A DNA stretch of 64,000 nt from Bemisia tabaci (taxonomy: Eukaryota > Arthropoda > Insecta > Hemiptera > Aleyrodidae), in assembly GCF_918797505.1 (NCBI RefSeq), contig NC_092795.1, positions 26,833,131 to 26,897,130 on the forward strand, written 5' to 3'. A program made the position numbers and the translations under genes. This document shows, piece by piece, positions 45,171 through 56,673 of this stretch (within the stretch, counting starts at the first letter, position 1; each line of letters opens with the position of its first letter). Under the pieces are notes generated by a model. That model worked only from the letters and a program-made list of their open reading frames with translations, had not been told where the DNA came from and did no database searches.

Positions 45171-46831
45171 ACTAGTCGTGATTAGCTCGCTTTGCGAGCT
45201 GACACGTCTAGCCGGGGAGTGCCCCTGGACCCCAGTTCTACGCTTCGCGACGAACTTGCGACTCGCTCCGCGAGCCGCCACCGCCCCGCACAGTTTTTAA
45301 CATTGATGAGGAGACAACATCTATGTCTTAATCTTCTTTTTCACCAAGTTTTACAGAAATTGATGTTCTAGGAGTCCGGACCGCGTTTTCCTGCGGGGCC
45401 GCCATCTTGGATTTGGAAATGTTGAAAATCTGACCAAAAATGCGAGTTTTCCGTCAAAATACACCTCCTAATACCGAATTTCACAAAAATCGATGGATCG
45501 GAAGCCAAGATAACAACTTAGACCACGATCGCCATTTTTGATTTTTGAATTTTGAAAATCGGACCTAAAATTCTAATTTCCCGTCGAAATACACCTCCTA
45601 ATACCGAGTTTCACAAAAATCGATCGATATCAGGAAGCGATGTAGCATTTTAGACCACGATCGCCATTTTTGATTTTGAATTTTGAAAATCGGACCTAAA
45701 ATTCTAATTTCCCGTCGAAATACACCTCCTAATACCGAGTTTCACAAAAATCGATCGATATCAGGAAGCGATGTAGCATTTTAGACCACGATCGCCATTT
45801 TGATTATTGAATTTTGAAAATCGGACCTAAAATTCTAATTTCCCGTCGAAATACACCCCTAATACCGAGTTTCACAAAAATCGATCGATATCAGGAAGCG
45901 ATGTAGCATTTTAGACCACGGCCGCCATCTTGAATTTTGAATTTTGAAAATCTGACCAAACATTCTAGTTTCCCGTCGAAATATACCCCCGGATACCGAG
46001 TTTCACGAAAATCGATCGAACAGGAGCCGACTTAGCATTTTAGGCCACGGCCGCCATCTTGGATTTTGAGATTTTGAAAATCCGACCAAAAATTCGAGAT
46101 CCCCGTCGAAAAGTACCCCCGGATACCGAGTTTCACGAAAATCGATCGAACAGGAGCCGACTTAGCATTTTAGGCCACGGCCGCCATCTTGGATTTTGAA
46201 ATTTTGAAAATCTAACCAAAAATTCGAGTTTCCCGTCGAAAAGTACCCCGGATACCGAGTTTCACGAAAATCGATCGAACAGGAGCCGACTTAGCATTTT
46301 AGGCCACGGCCGCCATCTTGGATTTTGAAATTTTGAAAATCTGACCAAAAATTCGAGTTTCCCGTCGAAAAGTACCCCCGGATACCGAGTTTCACGAAAA
46401 TCGATCGAACAGGAGCCGACTTAGCATTTTAGGCCACGGCCGCCATCTTGGATTTTGAGATTTTGAAAATCCGACCAAAAATTCGAGATCCCCGTTGAAA
46501 AATACCCCCGCTTACCAATTTCCTCAAAAATCCGTTGAAAAATACCGCCTAAAACCTTATATTTCGTCTATAAGGCAGTGACGTCACGCAACAGGATTGA
46601 ACCTGTTCGGCGCGATGCGCGTAAACAACCGCGTATCTCCAATGTAATACTATATGGAGAAACAACTTTTCGCTCTTGCGGGCGTCCTAAGCAGCGGATT
46701 TGAGTGGGAATAATTTTAATCAACTCCTCATTACAATAGCTAAGCGTGTACCAATTTTAAAGGAAATCGCTTCGGCCAATTTTTATCTAGGGGGGGCAGA
46801 GTGAGTGGGAACAGCAGCTTTATATAGAGTA
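45171..46831. repeat. Tandem block, copy 1, with ~130-bp internal repeats
   Basis: The block opens with hairpin-forming sequence (AGCTCGCTTTGCGAGCT at 45184; GACTCGCTCCGCGAGCC further in). It continues with about nine tandem units of 120-130 bp sharing CCGAGTTTCACRAAAATCGA and GGCCACGGCCGCCATCTTGG, and ends with a conserved tail (TATTTCGTCTATAAGGCAGT to CTTTATATAGAGTA). Early units (CACCTCCTAATACCG) and late units (CCCCCGGATACCG) form two subtypes. No coding frame is present. Confidence 0.92.
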
Positions 46832-48234
46832 ACTAGTCGTGATTAGCTCGCTTTGCGAGCTGACACGTCTAGCCGGGGAGTGCCCCTGGACCCCAGTTCT
46901 ACGCTTCGCGACGAACTTGCGACTCGCTCCGCGAGCCGCCACCGCCCCGCACAGTTTTTAACATTGATGAGGAGACAACATCTATGTCTTAATCTTCTTT
47001 TTCACCAAGTTTTACAGAAATTGATGTTCTAGGAGTCCGGACCGCGTTTTCGTGCGGGGCCGCCATCTTGGATTTGGAAATGTTGAAAATCTGACCAAAA
47101 ATGCGAGTTTTCCGTCAAAATACACCTCCTAATACCGAATTTCACAAAAATCGATGGATCGGAAGCCAAGATAACAACTTAGACCACGATCGCCATTTTT
47201 GATTTTTGAATTTTGAAATCGGACCTAAAATTCTAATTTCCCGTCGAAATACACCTCCTAATACCGAGTTTCACAAAAATCGATCGATATCAGGAAGCGA
47301 TGTAGCATTTTAGACCACGATCGCCATTTTTGATTATTGAATTTTGAAAATCGGACCTAAAATTCTAATTTCCCGTCGAAATACACCTCCTAATACCAAG
47401 TTTCACAAAAATCGATCGATATCAGGAAGCGATGTAGCATTTTAGACCACGGCCGCCATCTTGAATTTTTGAATTTTGAAAATCTGACCAAACATTCTAG
47501 TTTCCCGTCGAAATATACCCCCGGATACCGAGTTTCACGAAAATCGATCGAACAGGAGCCGACTTAGCATTTTAGGCCACGGCCGCCATCTTGGATTTTG
47601 AGATTTTGAAAATCCGACCAAAAATTCGAGATCCCCGTCGAAAAGTACCCCCGGATACCGAGTTTCACGAAAATCGATCGAACAGGAGCCGACTTAGCAT
47701 TTTAGGCCACGGCCGCCATCTTGGATTTTGAAATTTTGAAAATCTGACCAAAAATTCGAGTTTCCCGTCGAAAAGTACCCCCGGATACCGAGTTTCACGA
47801 AAATCGATCGAACAGGAGCCGACTTAGCATTTTAGGCCACGGCCGCCATCTTGGATTTTGAGATTTTGAAAATCCGACCAAAAATTCGAGATCCCCGTTG
47901 AAAAATACCCCCGCTTACCAATTTCCTCAAAAATCCGTTGAAAAATACCGCCTAAAACCTTATATTTCGTCTATAAGGCAGTGACGTCACGCAACAGGAT
48001 TGAACCTGTTCGGCGCGATGCGCGTAAACAACCGCGTATCTCCAATGTAATACTATATGGAGAAACAACTTTTCGCTCTTGCGGGCGTCCTAAGCAGCGG
48101 ATTTGAGTGGGAATAATTTTAATCAACTCCTCATTACAATAGCTAAGCGTGTACCAATTTTAAAGGAAATCGCTTCGGCCAATTTTTATCTAGGGGGGGC
48201 AGAGTGAGTGGGAACAGCAGCTTTATATAGAGTA
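46832..48234. repeat. Tandem block, copy 2
   Basis: Repeats the whole of copy 1 head to tail, with the same hairpin head and the same tail. It is 258 bp shorter, which equals two internal units. The sequences outside the missing units look nearly identical, so the duplication is recent. Confidence 0.92.
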
Positions 48235-48377
48235 AAATGGATTCTTGTCGGAGCACCTGACCCCTCCAAGAATCGATACATTTCCATGGGTTTAAATGGA
48301 GAAAAACAATGTTGACAAATTGCTGGATCCGCTAATGGCAATAGGCTCCCTGATAAGATGGATTGATCTTGTGATAC

Positions 48378-48807
48378 GATGGACGTCATATTTTGTGTCA
48401 GAACGGCATGCGATATATCGCATCAATTGGGTCCATTTTTTCAGCTACTCGTCATTTTTCTGCAATTTTGAGATCGCAATTCTGTTGTCAAGCTCAGGAG
48501 ACTAAAGCACTCACTTACCAATTTTAACAAAGAAATTCAACTTAATAAAGACGTGGTTTCTTCAGAGAGAAAATATCGCATTAGAGTGCAGTTTCGATAT
48601 CAGTATCGAATGCGATGTTTTCTCTCTGAAAAAACCACGCCTTGATTACGTTGAATTTCTTTGTTAAAATTGGTAAGTGAGTGCTTTAGACTCCTGACAA
48701 CAGACGTGCGATCTCAAAATAGGAGAAAAATGACGAGTAGCTGAAAATATGGAACCAATTGATGCGATATATCGCATGCCGTTCTGACACAAAATATGGC
48801 GTCCATC
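48378..48807. mobile_element. 430-bp palindromic MITE
   Basis: Ends GATGGACGTCATATTTTGTG and the near-complement CACAAAATATGGCGTCCATC. The arms pair through GCGATATATCGCATCAATTGG, CACTCACTTACCAATTTTAAC and CGCATT to a centre near 48590. No copy was seen elsewhere. Confidence 0.88.
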
Positions 48808-48963
48808 GAATCACCTTAAATCAGCGAATTTGCTTACGCGAACGAACGTGGATGTTAATCAATTTCCGGTCCCACTCTGCATCATCCTGTTTGCGGCGCA
48901 CAATCGAATTTTTCCGATGGCCCTGCAACGTTGGAAACGTCCGTCCGGCGTCCATCCTCTCTT

Positions 48964-49127
48964 CAGTGGCGTGGCGTGCTTTGCGATATATCGATAGATA
49001 TGCCACTCAAACCTATGAGAAAAGATCGATTATCAGGGTGTTCGCAGCGAACACCTTAGCAATCGATTCTTTACCATAGCTTCAAAAGGCGAGATATCGA
49101 TAATCGATCATTCACGCCACGCCACTG
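48964..49127. mobile_element. hAT-type MITE, family E, copy 2
   Basis: Ends CAGTGGCGTGGCGTG / CACGCCACGCCACTG with the perfect 8-bp duplication CCTCTCTT on both sides. It is 164 bp, like copy 1, and shares its TATATCGAT and GTTCGCAGCGAACACC motifs. Confidence 0.95.
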
Positions 49128-49521
49128 CCTCTCTTCCAATCCAATCGGAAGCACCGTGGCTGATTCGACCACTGACCCGGCTACGCATGTTCCGACAATC
49201 CATCCTCCAAGTCCAGACCCAATTTTCACGCTGCTTACTCAAATTTCTCCAAGATGTGGCCTGCTTCTTCCGCTCAAGCTACTCCTTCTTTTATCCAAGC
49301 CTCAGTTGACCATCCAAGCATTTTCCTCACGTCGTCGGACATCATCTGAAAAGGAACTCCCTCCATTTAGGCATCGTAAAAGTTGAAGGTGATGTTACAT
49401 TTAGTGGTTTGCTGCAATATTAACGTCACGATGAAACCTGCGGTATTACTACAGTGGCGTGGGCGGGAATTGCGAGTATTGCTGCAATATCACGTCCACG
49501 ATGAAACCTGCGATTCTCCTA

Positions 49522-49692
49522 CCATGGCGTGGGCGTGAATTGCGATATATCAATGTTATGCCATTGAAACCTAGGTAAAAGAATCGATTACTTAAGGTGT
49601 TCGCTGCGACACACCTCTTATTTATCGTTCCTTTTCCATAGGTTTAAAATGGCCAGAACACAATCGATATATCAGCAATTCACGCCACGCTG
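49522..49692. mobile_element. hAT-type MITE, family E, copy 3 (degenerate)
   Basis: Ends CATGGCGTGGGCGTGAATTG and CAATTCACGCCACGCTG. Flanked on both sides by a longer direct repeat (AAACCTGCGATTC). A third copy of that flank and a truncated end (CAGTGGCGTGGGCGGGAATT) lie just left, at about 49430-49500. Confidence 0.7.
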
Positions 49693-50465
49693 AAACCTGC
49701 GATTCCTATACAAATGCTCAATATGCAGCAAAGTAGAACAGATTTGAGGCGTCCAGTTCCAAAAGCAACAACCTCCATTGCCCTGTCTAAAAATGATGCG
49801 ATCATTATAATTTTTGAAGTGAAAGAACGGAACAACTGATATGCTCATGTTTTCTCGTGAATTTTCTGTTATTAAGCGAGAAAATTCGGAAAATTTTAAA
49901 AACAGCTGGGACTTTTTGATTGTTCCTCCTAGAAAATTAATGAGATTGCTCAATTTTTAGACAGGATAATGGAGATTGCCGCTTCTGGAACAAGACGCCT
50001 CAATTCTGTTCGTAAAGGTTATGGTGCCTGAATACCTAATAGAAGAGAAAAAAACGAAGGGAAATGGGGATGAGGTACTTGTTAGTCAAGCCTTGGCGAC
50101 CATTTACACGATCGGCCGTTTTTGGAGGAAAGACAAACGGTCAGGGCAACAAACTGTATTGAAATTTCTGCCTAACTTAGACCTAAGATTGCGCCAACTC
50201 TGTGGAAATTATCATAAAGACTCATTATAGGCGTTACGGCCTCGTTGCCCTTCTAATGTACACGAATTGGAGACAGTTTTCAGGGGGTTTTCACCTACTT
50301 TACGTCGATGGTTACAAATTCTTAATCGGCCTATCTTTTCCACTATTTTTACTTCTAGTCTCCAGCATTTTCCACGTGTATAAGCCAGTTGCACGGAGCA
50401 CACGCGTCTCTTATTCTGATTGAACTGGAGCTTTATATCAGCGGCGATTTCGCAAGTCTCCTATA
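49693..50465. other. No gene recognised
   Basis: AT-rich; frames of 63-93 codons without recognisable domains. Confidence 0.5.
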
Positions 50466-50591
50466 TCGTCGCCTCGCTTAACGTAAGGGCCGTACCTTGA
50501 TTTTCGAGTGAGCCCTGTTTTACATATAAATCCGTGCTCTCTGGGGCTCATGCGGAAATCAAGATACGCCCTTACGTCACAGGAGCGACGA
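50466..50591. mobile_element. Hairpin MITE, family G, copy 2
   Basis: Tips TCGTCGCC / GAGCGACGA, arms with AACGTAAGGGCCGTACCTTG and the near-complement ending CTTACGTCACAGG. The loop is TGAGCCCTGTTTTACATATA as in copy 1. TAT lies outside both tips. Confidence 0.85.
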
Positions 50592-50982
50592 TATGTCCAT
50601 TGCAATCACCCGCTTCCACCTATAGGATTGCTCCGTTTTCTCTTTCATTAGCTCTGTGTATCAATGTCAATAATCAGCCTGCAGGGTGGATATATCAGTG
50701 ATAGGGTTGCGGTTTTGCCGATTCGGCCAGACAAGCATACAGTGTGGCGGTCATGCCCCAGACATAGCCAGACGGCACACAGCGCTAGCTTCCTACCAGC
50801 GTTGCCAGTCAGTGCAACCAGGAGCTCCTTCGGTGTGTTTTAACGACTTTGGAGCGACTAAGAAATGCTTTCGCCGTCAATAATTTGGAAAAATAACGTA
50901 TAGCGTCCTGAGTTTTGATTGGTCGAAAGCATTCTGAATCTCGACCAACTGCACCATTTTCCTTTTCTTTCTCAATCAAAAC

Positions 50983-51103
50983 GTCGCCTACCTGACGTAA
51001 GGACGTAACTACACTCTGCAATGAACCCTGTCTTCCATACAATTCAATGCTTTTCCGGGCTCATTACAATGTGTACTTACGCCCTTATGTCAGCCAAGCG
51101 ACG
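50983..51103. mobile_element. Hairpin MITE, family G, copy 3
   Basis: Tips CGTCGCC / AGCGACG, arms with CTGACGTAAGGACGTAA and TTACGCCCTTATGTCAG. The loop retains TGAACCCTGTCTTCCATACA and TGCTTTTCCGGGCTCA. It lies 391 bp from copy 2 and is the most diverged of the three. Confidence 0.8.
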
Positions 51104-51347
51104 AAAAGAGCTTCCACACATGCTTACGCGCCTGATCGGCCGCGTGATCGAGCATTTTCTACATCCCTGGTTACATATACAACCTGGTCCTAATAAATAT
51201 CAGGGAAATTAAATGTCTATGATTTGAAATCCAGATTTCCCGCGTTTTCATGTAAGTTGTTTACCCGCAGTTCAGACCCAGTTAATCTAATCCTGATTTA
51301 AATTCAGAGGATTTGTAAGTAAGAATTTAACTTAATTCACCTCTGCT

Positions 51348-51658
51348 CGGAGAAAAAAACTTCGTGCGTGGGACCTGAAGTTGAGGTCATATGGATCTCT
51401 GAAGTTTTCGGATCAAGTATCTAAAAACTTGATGTCTAGCTGCCGAAGTTCGGGTCAGACATTTGAAGCACTTCGATATATACCGAAGGGTTTTCGGGTC
51501 ACACATCCGAAGTACTCCGGTACATACCGAAGTGCCTCGATGTCTGACCCGAACTTCGGCAGCTCGACCTCAAGTTTTCGGATGCGTGATCAGAAAACTT
51601 CAGAGATCCATATAACCTCAACTTCAGCGGGTCCCATTCACGAAAGTTTTTTTCTCCG
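51348..51658. mobile_element. 311-bp palindromic MITE
   Basis: Ends CGGAGAAAAAAACTTCGTG and CGAAAGTTTTTTTCTCCG. The arms pair through GAAGTTGAGGTCATATGGAT, GAAGTTTTCGGATCA and TGCCGAAGTTCGGGTCAGAC to a centre near 51500. CCGAAG recurs many times. Confidence 0.88.
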
Positions 51659-52280
51659 TGTGGTACTTGGGGAAAGCCCCCAAATTACACGTTTTAAAAA
51701 AGAAAATCTCACACGTGAATGAATTCCATACAATTTTAAATCTCTTGACGTATTAAGTCGAGTATCACGAATACTTGAAACTGGCAACCATCCGTTCTTG
51801 CACCAAGCCAGTCAGGTTACCAGTTTCATGTGAAGAACTGGCAATCATGGTCAAGCACTCCGTCCTATTCTGTATTCTGATCATGAGCCGCCATACGTCC
51901 AACCCTGACTCCCTGCTTTTCCACCCGGTTTTCAATGTGTCTGTCCAGCAATACCGGCCACCATTGAGACAAGCTGATTATTAATTTAAGCACATTTTCA
52001 CCGACGGAAAGTACCTAGGGTACCTGTGAGGAAGTTGGTACGCGCATTGCAAATTTTGGGCTACTAGATGTATGTGAAGCGCGCGGTTGAAATCTACGGA
52101 TAATTTGATAGGTAGAGCTCGATTCTGCAAACCATTTTTAATCATGTCGCAGTTTGAATGTTTTTGAAATGAATGAAACTGAAATAATCTCAACAGGAAC
52201 TATTCGTCCAGCTGCTCAGCGTAGAAAATTAGACATTTATTTAGAAACGCATGGAGTGGCGAATTCATGTTCGTTCCACT
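51659..52280. other. No gene recognised
   Basis: Unremarkable AT-rich DNA between two MITEs. Confidence 0.5.
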
Positions 52281-52419
52281 TGGACTGCATTTTGCAATTA
52301 GGAACTATAAATTCTGGCTCCTCTGGAAAAACACTTATGTGCATAGGGAAACTAATGGCACACACGTTGTGTTTTAACCAGGCTAGAATTTATAGTTCCA
52401 AATTGCAAAATGTAGTCCA
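52281..52419. mobile_element. Palindromic MITE, family B, copy 2
   Basis: A 139-bp element with ends TGGACTGCATTTTGCAATT / AATTGCAAAATGTAGTCCA, close to identical with 8407-8546, including the asymmetric centre. Confidence 0.88.
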
Positions 52420-52488
52420 TTTAGGGTCGCCGTTTTTCCCCTTCTATTGGTCAGAGTTAATCAGAAACCCACGAAGTTGCATCAAATT

Positions 52489-52652
52489 CAGTAGCGAGGC
52501 GTGAATGATCGATAATCGATACCTTCTCATTTGAATTTGTGGTACAAAATCGATTAATGAGGTGTTCGTCGCACACACCCTGTTTATCGATCCTTTCCCA
52601 TAGGTTGAAATGACAGATCAAGCTATACATCGCGAAGCACGCCACGCCGCTG
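52489..52652. mobile_element. hAT-type MITE, family E, copy 4
   Basis: 164 bp with ends CAGTAGCGAGGCGTG / CACGCCACGCCGCTG. The flanks ATCAAATT and ATCAAGCT agree at 6 of 8 positions, so this is an older insertion than copies 1 and 2. Confidence 0.82.
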
Positions 52653-53025
52653 ATCAAGCTCGAAGTTTCATTCCTCATCCGCAAGACTTAATGTCAAAGA
52701 CAAAGTTGAGCCACTGGTTTCACGTTCAAAATACTTTTGTTCGACTGCGAATTTTTGACAGGAGACATTGTACGATTATGGTCGATCCCAAAACCACTCC
52801 TAACTCTTTTTCCCCCGAAATGTGACTCAGTGTGTTTTTAATAAGTTTGGCCCAGTTTCAAGCCTCAAAATCGGAGCTGTCCTACTCGTGGGGATCCTCT
52901 ACTTCCTTTAACTTATGCTACATGTATAGCATACCTCGCTTTATAGGTGATTTGCGAAACCAGTATAAAACAAAGTTGACACACCGTGCAACGAGCCTGA
53001 TTTCAGCTCATTGGTAAGGGATGGC

Positions 53026-53286
53026 ATATCGACGGTGAAACTACCAAACCACGTATCTCGGTTTGCGACGTCGCAGATTTCCTGTCATACTTTATTTTTT
53101 AAATGAAAAACTACTTTACATCCAGTCTTGAAAATTTCTGTGATTTTTCCTCTTTGTGCGGAGAAAATTCCGTGAAAATTTCAAGGAATGATATTGATTT
53201 GGTCTACTTAAAAAAAATAAAATGTGAGCGTAGATTTTTAAACACCGCAAACGAGATACGTGGTTTGGTAGTTTCACCGGCGATAT
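53026..53286. mobile_element. TA-flanked MITE, family D, copy 2
   Basis: Nearly identical to 16448-16708: TCGACGGTGAAACTACC end, GTATCTCGGTTTGCGACGTC subterminal, and interior. One right-tip base differs (GCGA for TCGA). Confidence 0.87.
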
Positions 53287-55884
53287 GCGATATTTGCATG
53301 CGCACCATCGGCCGCAAGGCTATCCCAAATGTCTGCAAGCCCATAAATATTCGGATACCCGCTACCCGCTGGCATTGTCTCGCATCGCGGCAATTTAGTT
53401 TTCCACTCTAGAGTCATCTAGTTAAGTTATGACCTTGGTTGAATTTATCACCGCGTGCTTCTTTCTCTTTCGCTTATGATATTACCGGACGGGAGTCCGA
53501 TTTTACCGATCGTAATTTTTGGCTCACCGGTGAGCTGTCGTGCGTTGCAGGAGAACGCCGTGTAAGCTTTCAGACGTTGCCTAATTTCTTCCGGTAAAAT
53601 TTGCTTTCCTAAGGAAACTCGTGACTAATTTTCCTCAAATATTTAGAGAATTCTCCTCGGATTGATCCTGAAGCATCTGAATATTTCGATCAAAAATATT
53701 CATAGCTTTTCTCTAAAATTAATATTTTTACGGAGCGATTTGGCAACATTTGGATGTTCTCACGGCGTTTTTCCTCACAGCACGGCTGTGTCGGAGTGTC
53801 GTGGGTGCGCCCATTGATTCAAAGTGATGCAACCCTGCTGAATATTGCAGTTGCAGATGTATAAGAAAGAGGGTTTGTCGGCGGTAAATTGAAAAAGTCA
53901 AATTCTGTACATCATTCTCTTCGTCCTGGTGCGTAACATCTGATTTTGAAGAAGTCAAGGTCAAACATTGATCCCGCGCCCCCATTGAAGATGCAGGGTC
54001 GGATTAAGGGGGTGGCCACATGGGCCGCAGCCCATGGCGGCAAATCTATAGGGGGCGGCAAATTTTCCAATTTTTTAAATGTAGGTATAAAAAAATTTGG
54101 ATTTAGAAAAAAAATTACAAACGAGAAAAGGCGACAAAATCTCTAATTTTCTGAGAGTGTAGTAATTTCTACTTGATACAAGAGGCAGCACCTTTAATTA
54201 GTCGAGTTAAGAGAAAAACCAAACACGCAATTCGGCCTGGCACGGCGCGACGTACCTAGAGAGAAATGATGACGAGGACTTGAGATGAAAAGGAGAAGCC
54301 CTCGGGGGTCTAAGGGTATTGGAAAATGAAGGAATTAGGGAAAGCGTTTTATTTATTTTATTTTTATTTTTGAGGAGGCAACAATGCGGAGGGATGGGGC
54401 GACGGCGCGGCGGGTAGCACTGACTGATGTTAATCAGTTTTAATTAACCAGTGTATTACGAACGCCACCAGAGACTGTTGCTTTTTTTTGTTTGTCTCTC
54501 TTGACCAGCGCTCGGATCGAGGCGCAAGGCAACTGCTCCCAGACACCCCAGAATGCCCCCTCCGCTACCCCCCCCCCCCCCCCCCCCCGTCGCTCACCGC
54601 GTCCCGCACGCGGGGGCCCCTAATCCGGGATCCTCGCTGCCCCCGACCAGTCAGTCCCCCCGAAGATCGATCGAGACCAGCTCAAATCCATGTCGGAATT
54701 GAATTCCAAACTCCCTTCATACAGTCGTCAATGTCCTGATTACGTGACTGTTACAGTTTTCGATTACTTGATCAGTTGATTCATCGAATTTTTGGTTAAT
54801 CGAGAATTCCGTAATCGATCAATAATCGAATCGAATCGAATCCAAGTCAATCGGTTACATTAATGTGCAGTTATTAAGACGGTTTTCAAAATAACAACCT
54901 GAATCTTGCACAGTATGTATCTTAGAAGTTTTGTGCTGATTTTTAGCAATTTGTTTTGATTTTCGATAAATCGGAAGTAAATAATCGATCAACTAATGAC
55001 TGGAAGTGGCAAAAATTGATTGATACAGCGCCAATCGAAAAGTTTCAGTAACCATTCAAGCACGAGGGGTCTAGAGAGCCCTCTAAAGACGGCATCTATC
55101 TGTATCGTCTTGTTCGAGAAATTACAAATTTTTCTCCGCTCTATTCAGAAAATAGAACCATCTTGCCATGGGCGGAACTAGGATTTTTTTTCTTTCTTTT
55201 TAGGGAATACATAGGGGCACCTCATCATGCGGACAGTGCACACTTTACCCTGGTGGGACCGTTAAGTCCTCCGCAGCTCTGAAAGAGAGTCCGGAGGCCA
55301 TCTTCGGATAAATTTTGAAAATTGAAGAAAAACTATCAGGAGAGGGTGTGCCCCAGTATTACCGTTTGCTGTCATTAGGATTCGTTTTCATCCAAACTAT
55401 AAACGCAATTTACGAGCCAAACCGTGTTCTAGCTTTACCGGGCGTTATGAGCCAAATGAACCGTCGGAGCAGGTTTTGGCTCCTAAATAATGTTGACTTA
55501 ATTTTTGTAGCTATCTCACTCCAAACGGAATCGCTTGTTTTTTCGTACTTAAAACATTTCTGAGCCTCCTGAAAAATTGTAGATCGTAGACCTAAAAACG
55601 TTAGCCTCCCGGCCAAATTGCCGCATTTATGCCAAACTAAAAAATGAAAAAATAAAATTAAAAATGTAGCTTGCAAACCCAATACACTTAGTTTACTTTG
55701 ATTCCGTCCAAATGCCCTTAAAAAGTTGGGCTTAAGCTAGACCACCACTTGTCAAGTAGCGGATCTAGCAAGTTTGCGAAAAAAAAAATTGCTATATTTT
55801 AACCAGTGTTGAATAATCGATCCTTGTGTGACCCCCTGCCCGCTCTGGGAATCGCTTTATCTCTATACGTTTAAACGATGTTAC
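53287..55884. other. No gene recognised; one hAT-like end
   Basis: CAGGGTCGGATTAAGGGG at about 53994 looks like one TIR of a hAT element; its partner was not found. A poly-C run lies near 54570-54588, in a GC-rich patch. AT-rich, TCGAT-rich sequence (GAATCGAATCGAATCC) follows near 54830. No domain-bearing frame is present. Confidence 0.45.
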
Positions 55885-56673
55885 CAGTGGCGTGGCGTGA
55901 ATGATCGATTATTATCGATATTCCTCAATGGGCCTGTTGCAAACTTTTGCTAGAGCAAAACTAAGAGTTGTTTCCTACAGATAATGCCTCAAAAATCACG
56001 ATGAGCGCATCGGCAAAGTCTGAAATGCACTCATAACTTCACAATCTGCGTAAGAAATTTGCGATTTTTTGAGCTTCCCGCTTCGAAAACGATACTACGG
56101 TACAGGTGAACATTTTGTTAGAGGAGTCGTTCCATTGGCGGCAATACTAATCATGGCCGACGCCAGTCCGCCAAAACACGTGTGATGGAACGAGATAACA
56201 CCTTAACAGGATTAAACCAGATAACAATCGGCGTGTTTACGTTCATATTTTCCTCGCCCGCCTTAATTGACCTTGAGTTCTCCTCGAATTACGCGAGGAA
56301 CTGCGCAAGCGTCGGCCATGATGAATATTGCCGACGATGGAGTGACTCCTCTAACAAAATGTTCACCTGTGCAGTAGTATCGTTTTTGAAGCGGGAAGCT
56401 CAAAATAACGCAAATTTCTTACGCAGATTGTGAATTTATGAGTGCATTTCAGACTTTGCCGATGCGCTCATCGTGATTTTTGAGGCATTATCTATGGAAT
56501 ACAACTCTTCATTCTGCTCTAGCAAAAGTTTGCAACAGGCCCATTTGAAGCTGTAGTAAAGAATCGATTAGGTATCAAGGTATTCGCAGCGAACACTTCA
56601 ATAATCGATCCTTTTCTATAATAGGTTTAAATGGCAGATAAATCGATATATCGCAAAGCACGCCACGCCACTG
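55885..56673. mobile_element. hAT-type MITE, family E, copy 5, split by a nested foldback
   Basis: Ends CAGTGGCGTGGCGTG / CACGCCACGCCACTG with the perfect 8-bp duplication GATGTTAC outside both. Removing the nested palindrome at 55930-56542 leaves about 176 bp, the size expected for the family. Confidence 0.93.
55930..56542. mobile_element. 613-bp foldback nested in a MITE
   Basis: Ends GGGCCTGTTGCAAACTTTTG and CAAAAGTTTGCAACAGGCCC are perfect complements. Pairing continues through GATAATGCCTCAAAAATCAC, CGATGAGCGCATCGGCAAAG and AATTTGCG-type segments up to a centre near 56240. No transposase is visible. The target duplication is at most 2-3 bases (AT or AAT). Confidence 0.88.

Noticed and set aside
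45171..48234. CRISPR array
   Set aside because: Units are contiguous repeats of 120-130 bp with no unique spacers, and the DNA is eukaryotic.
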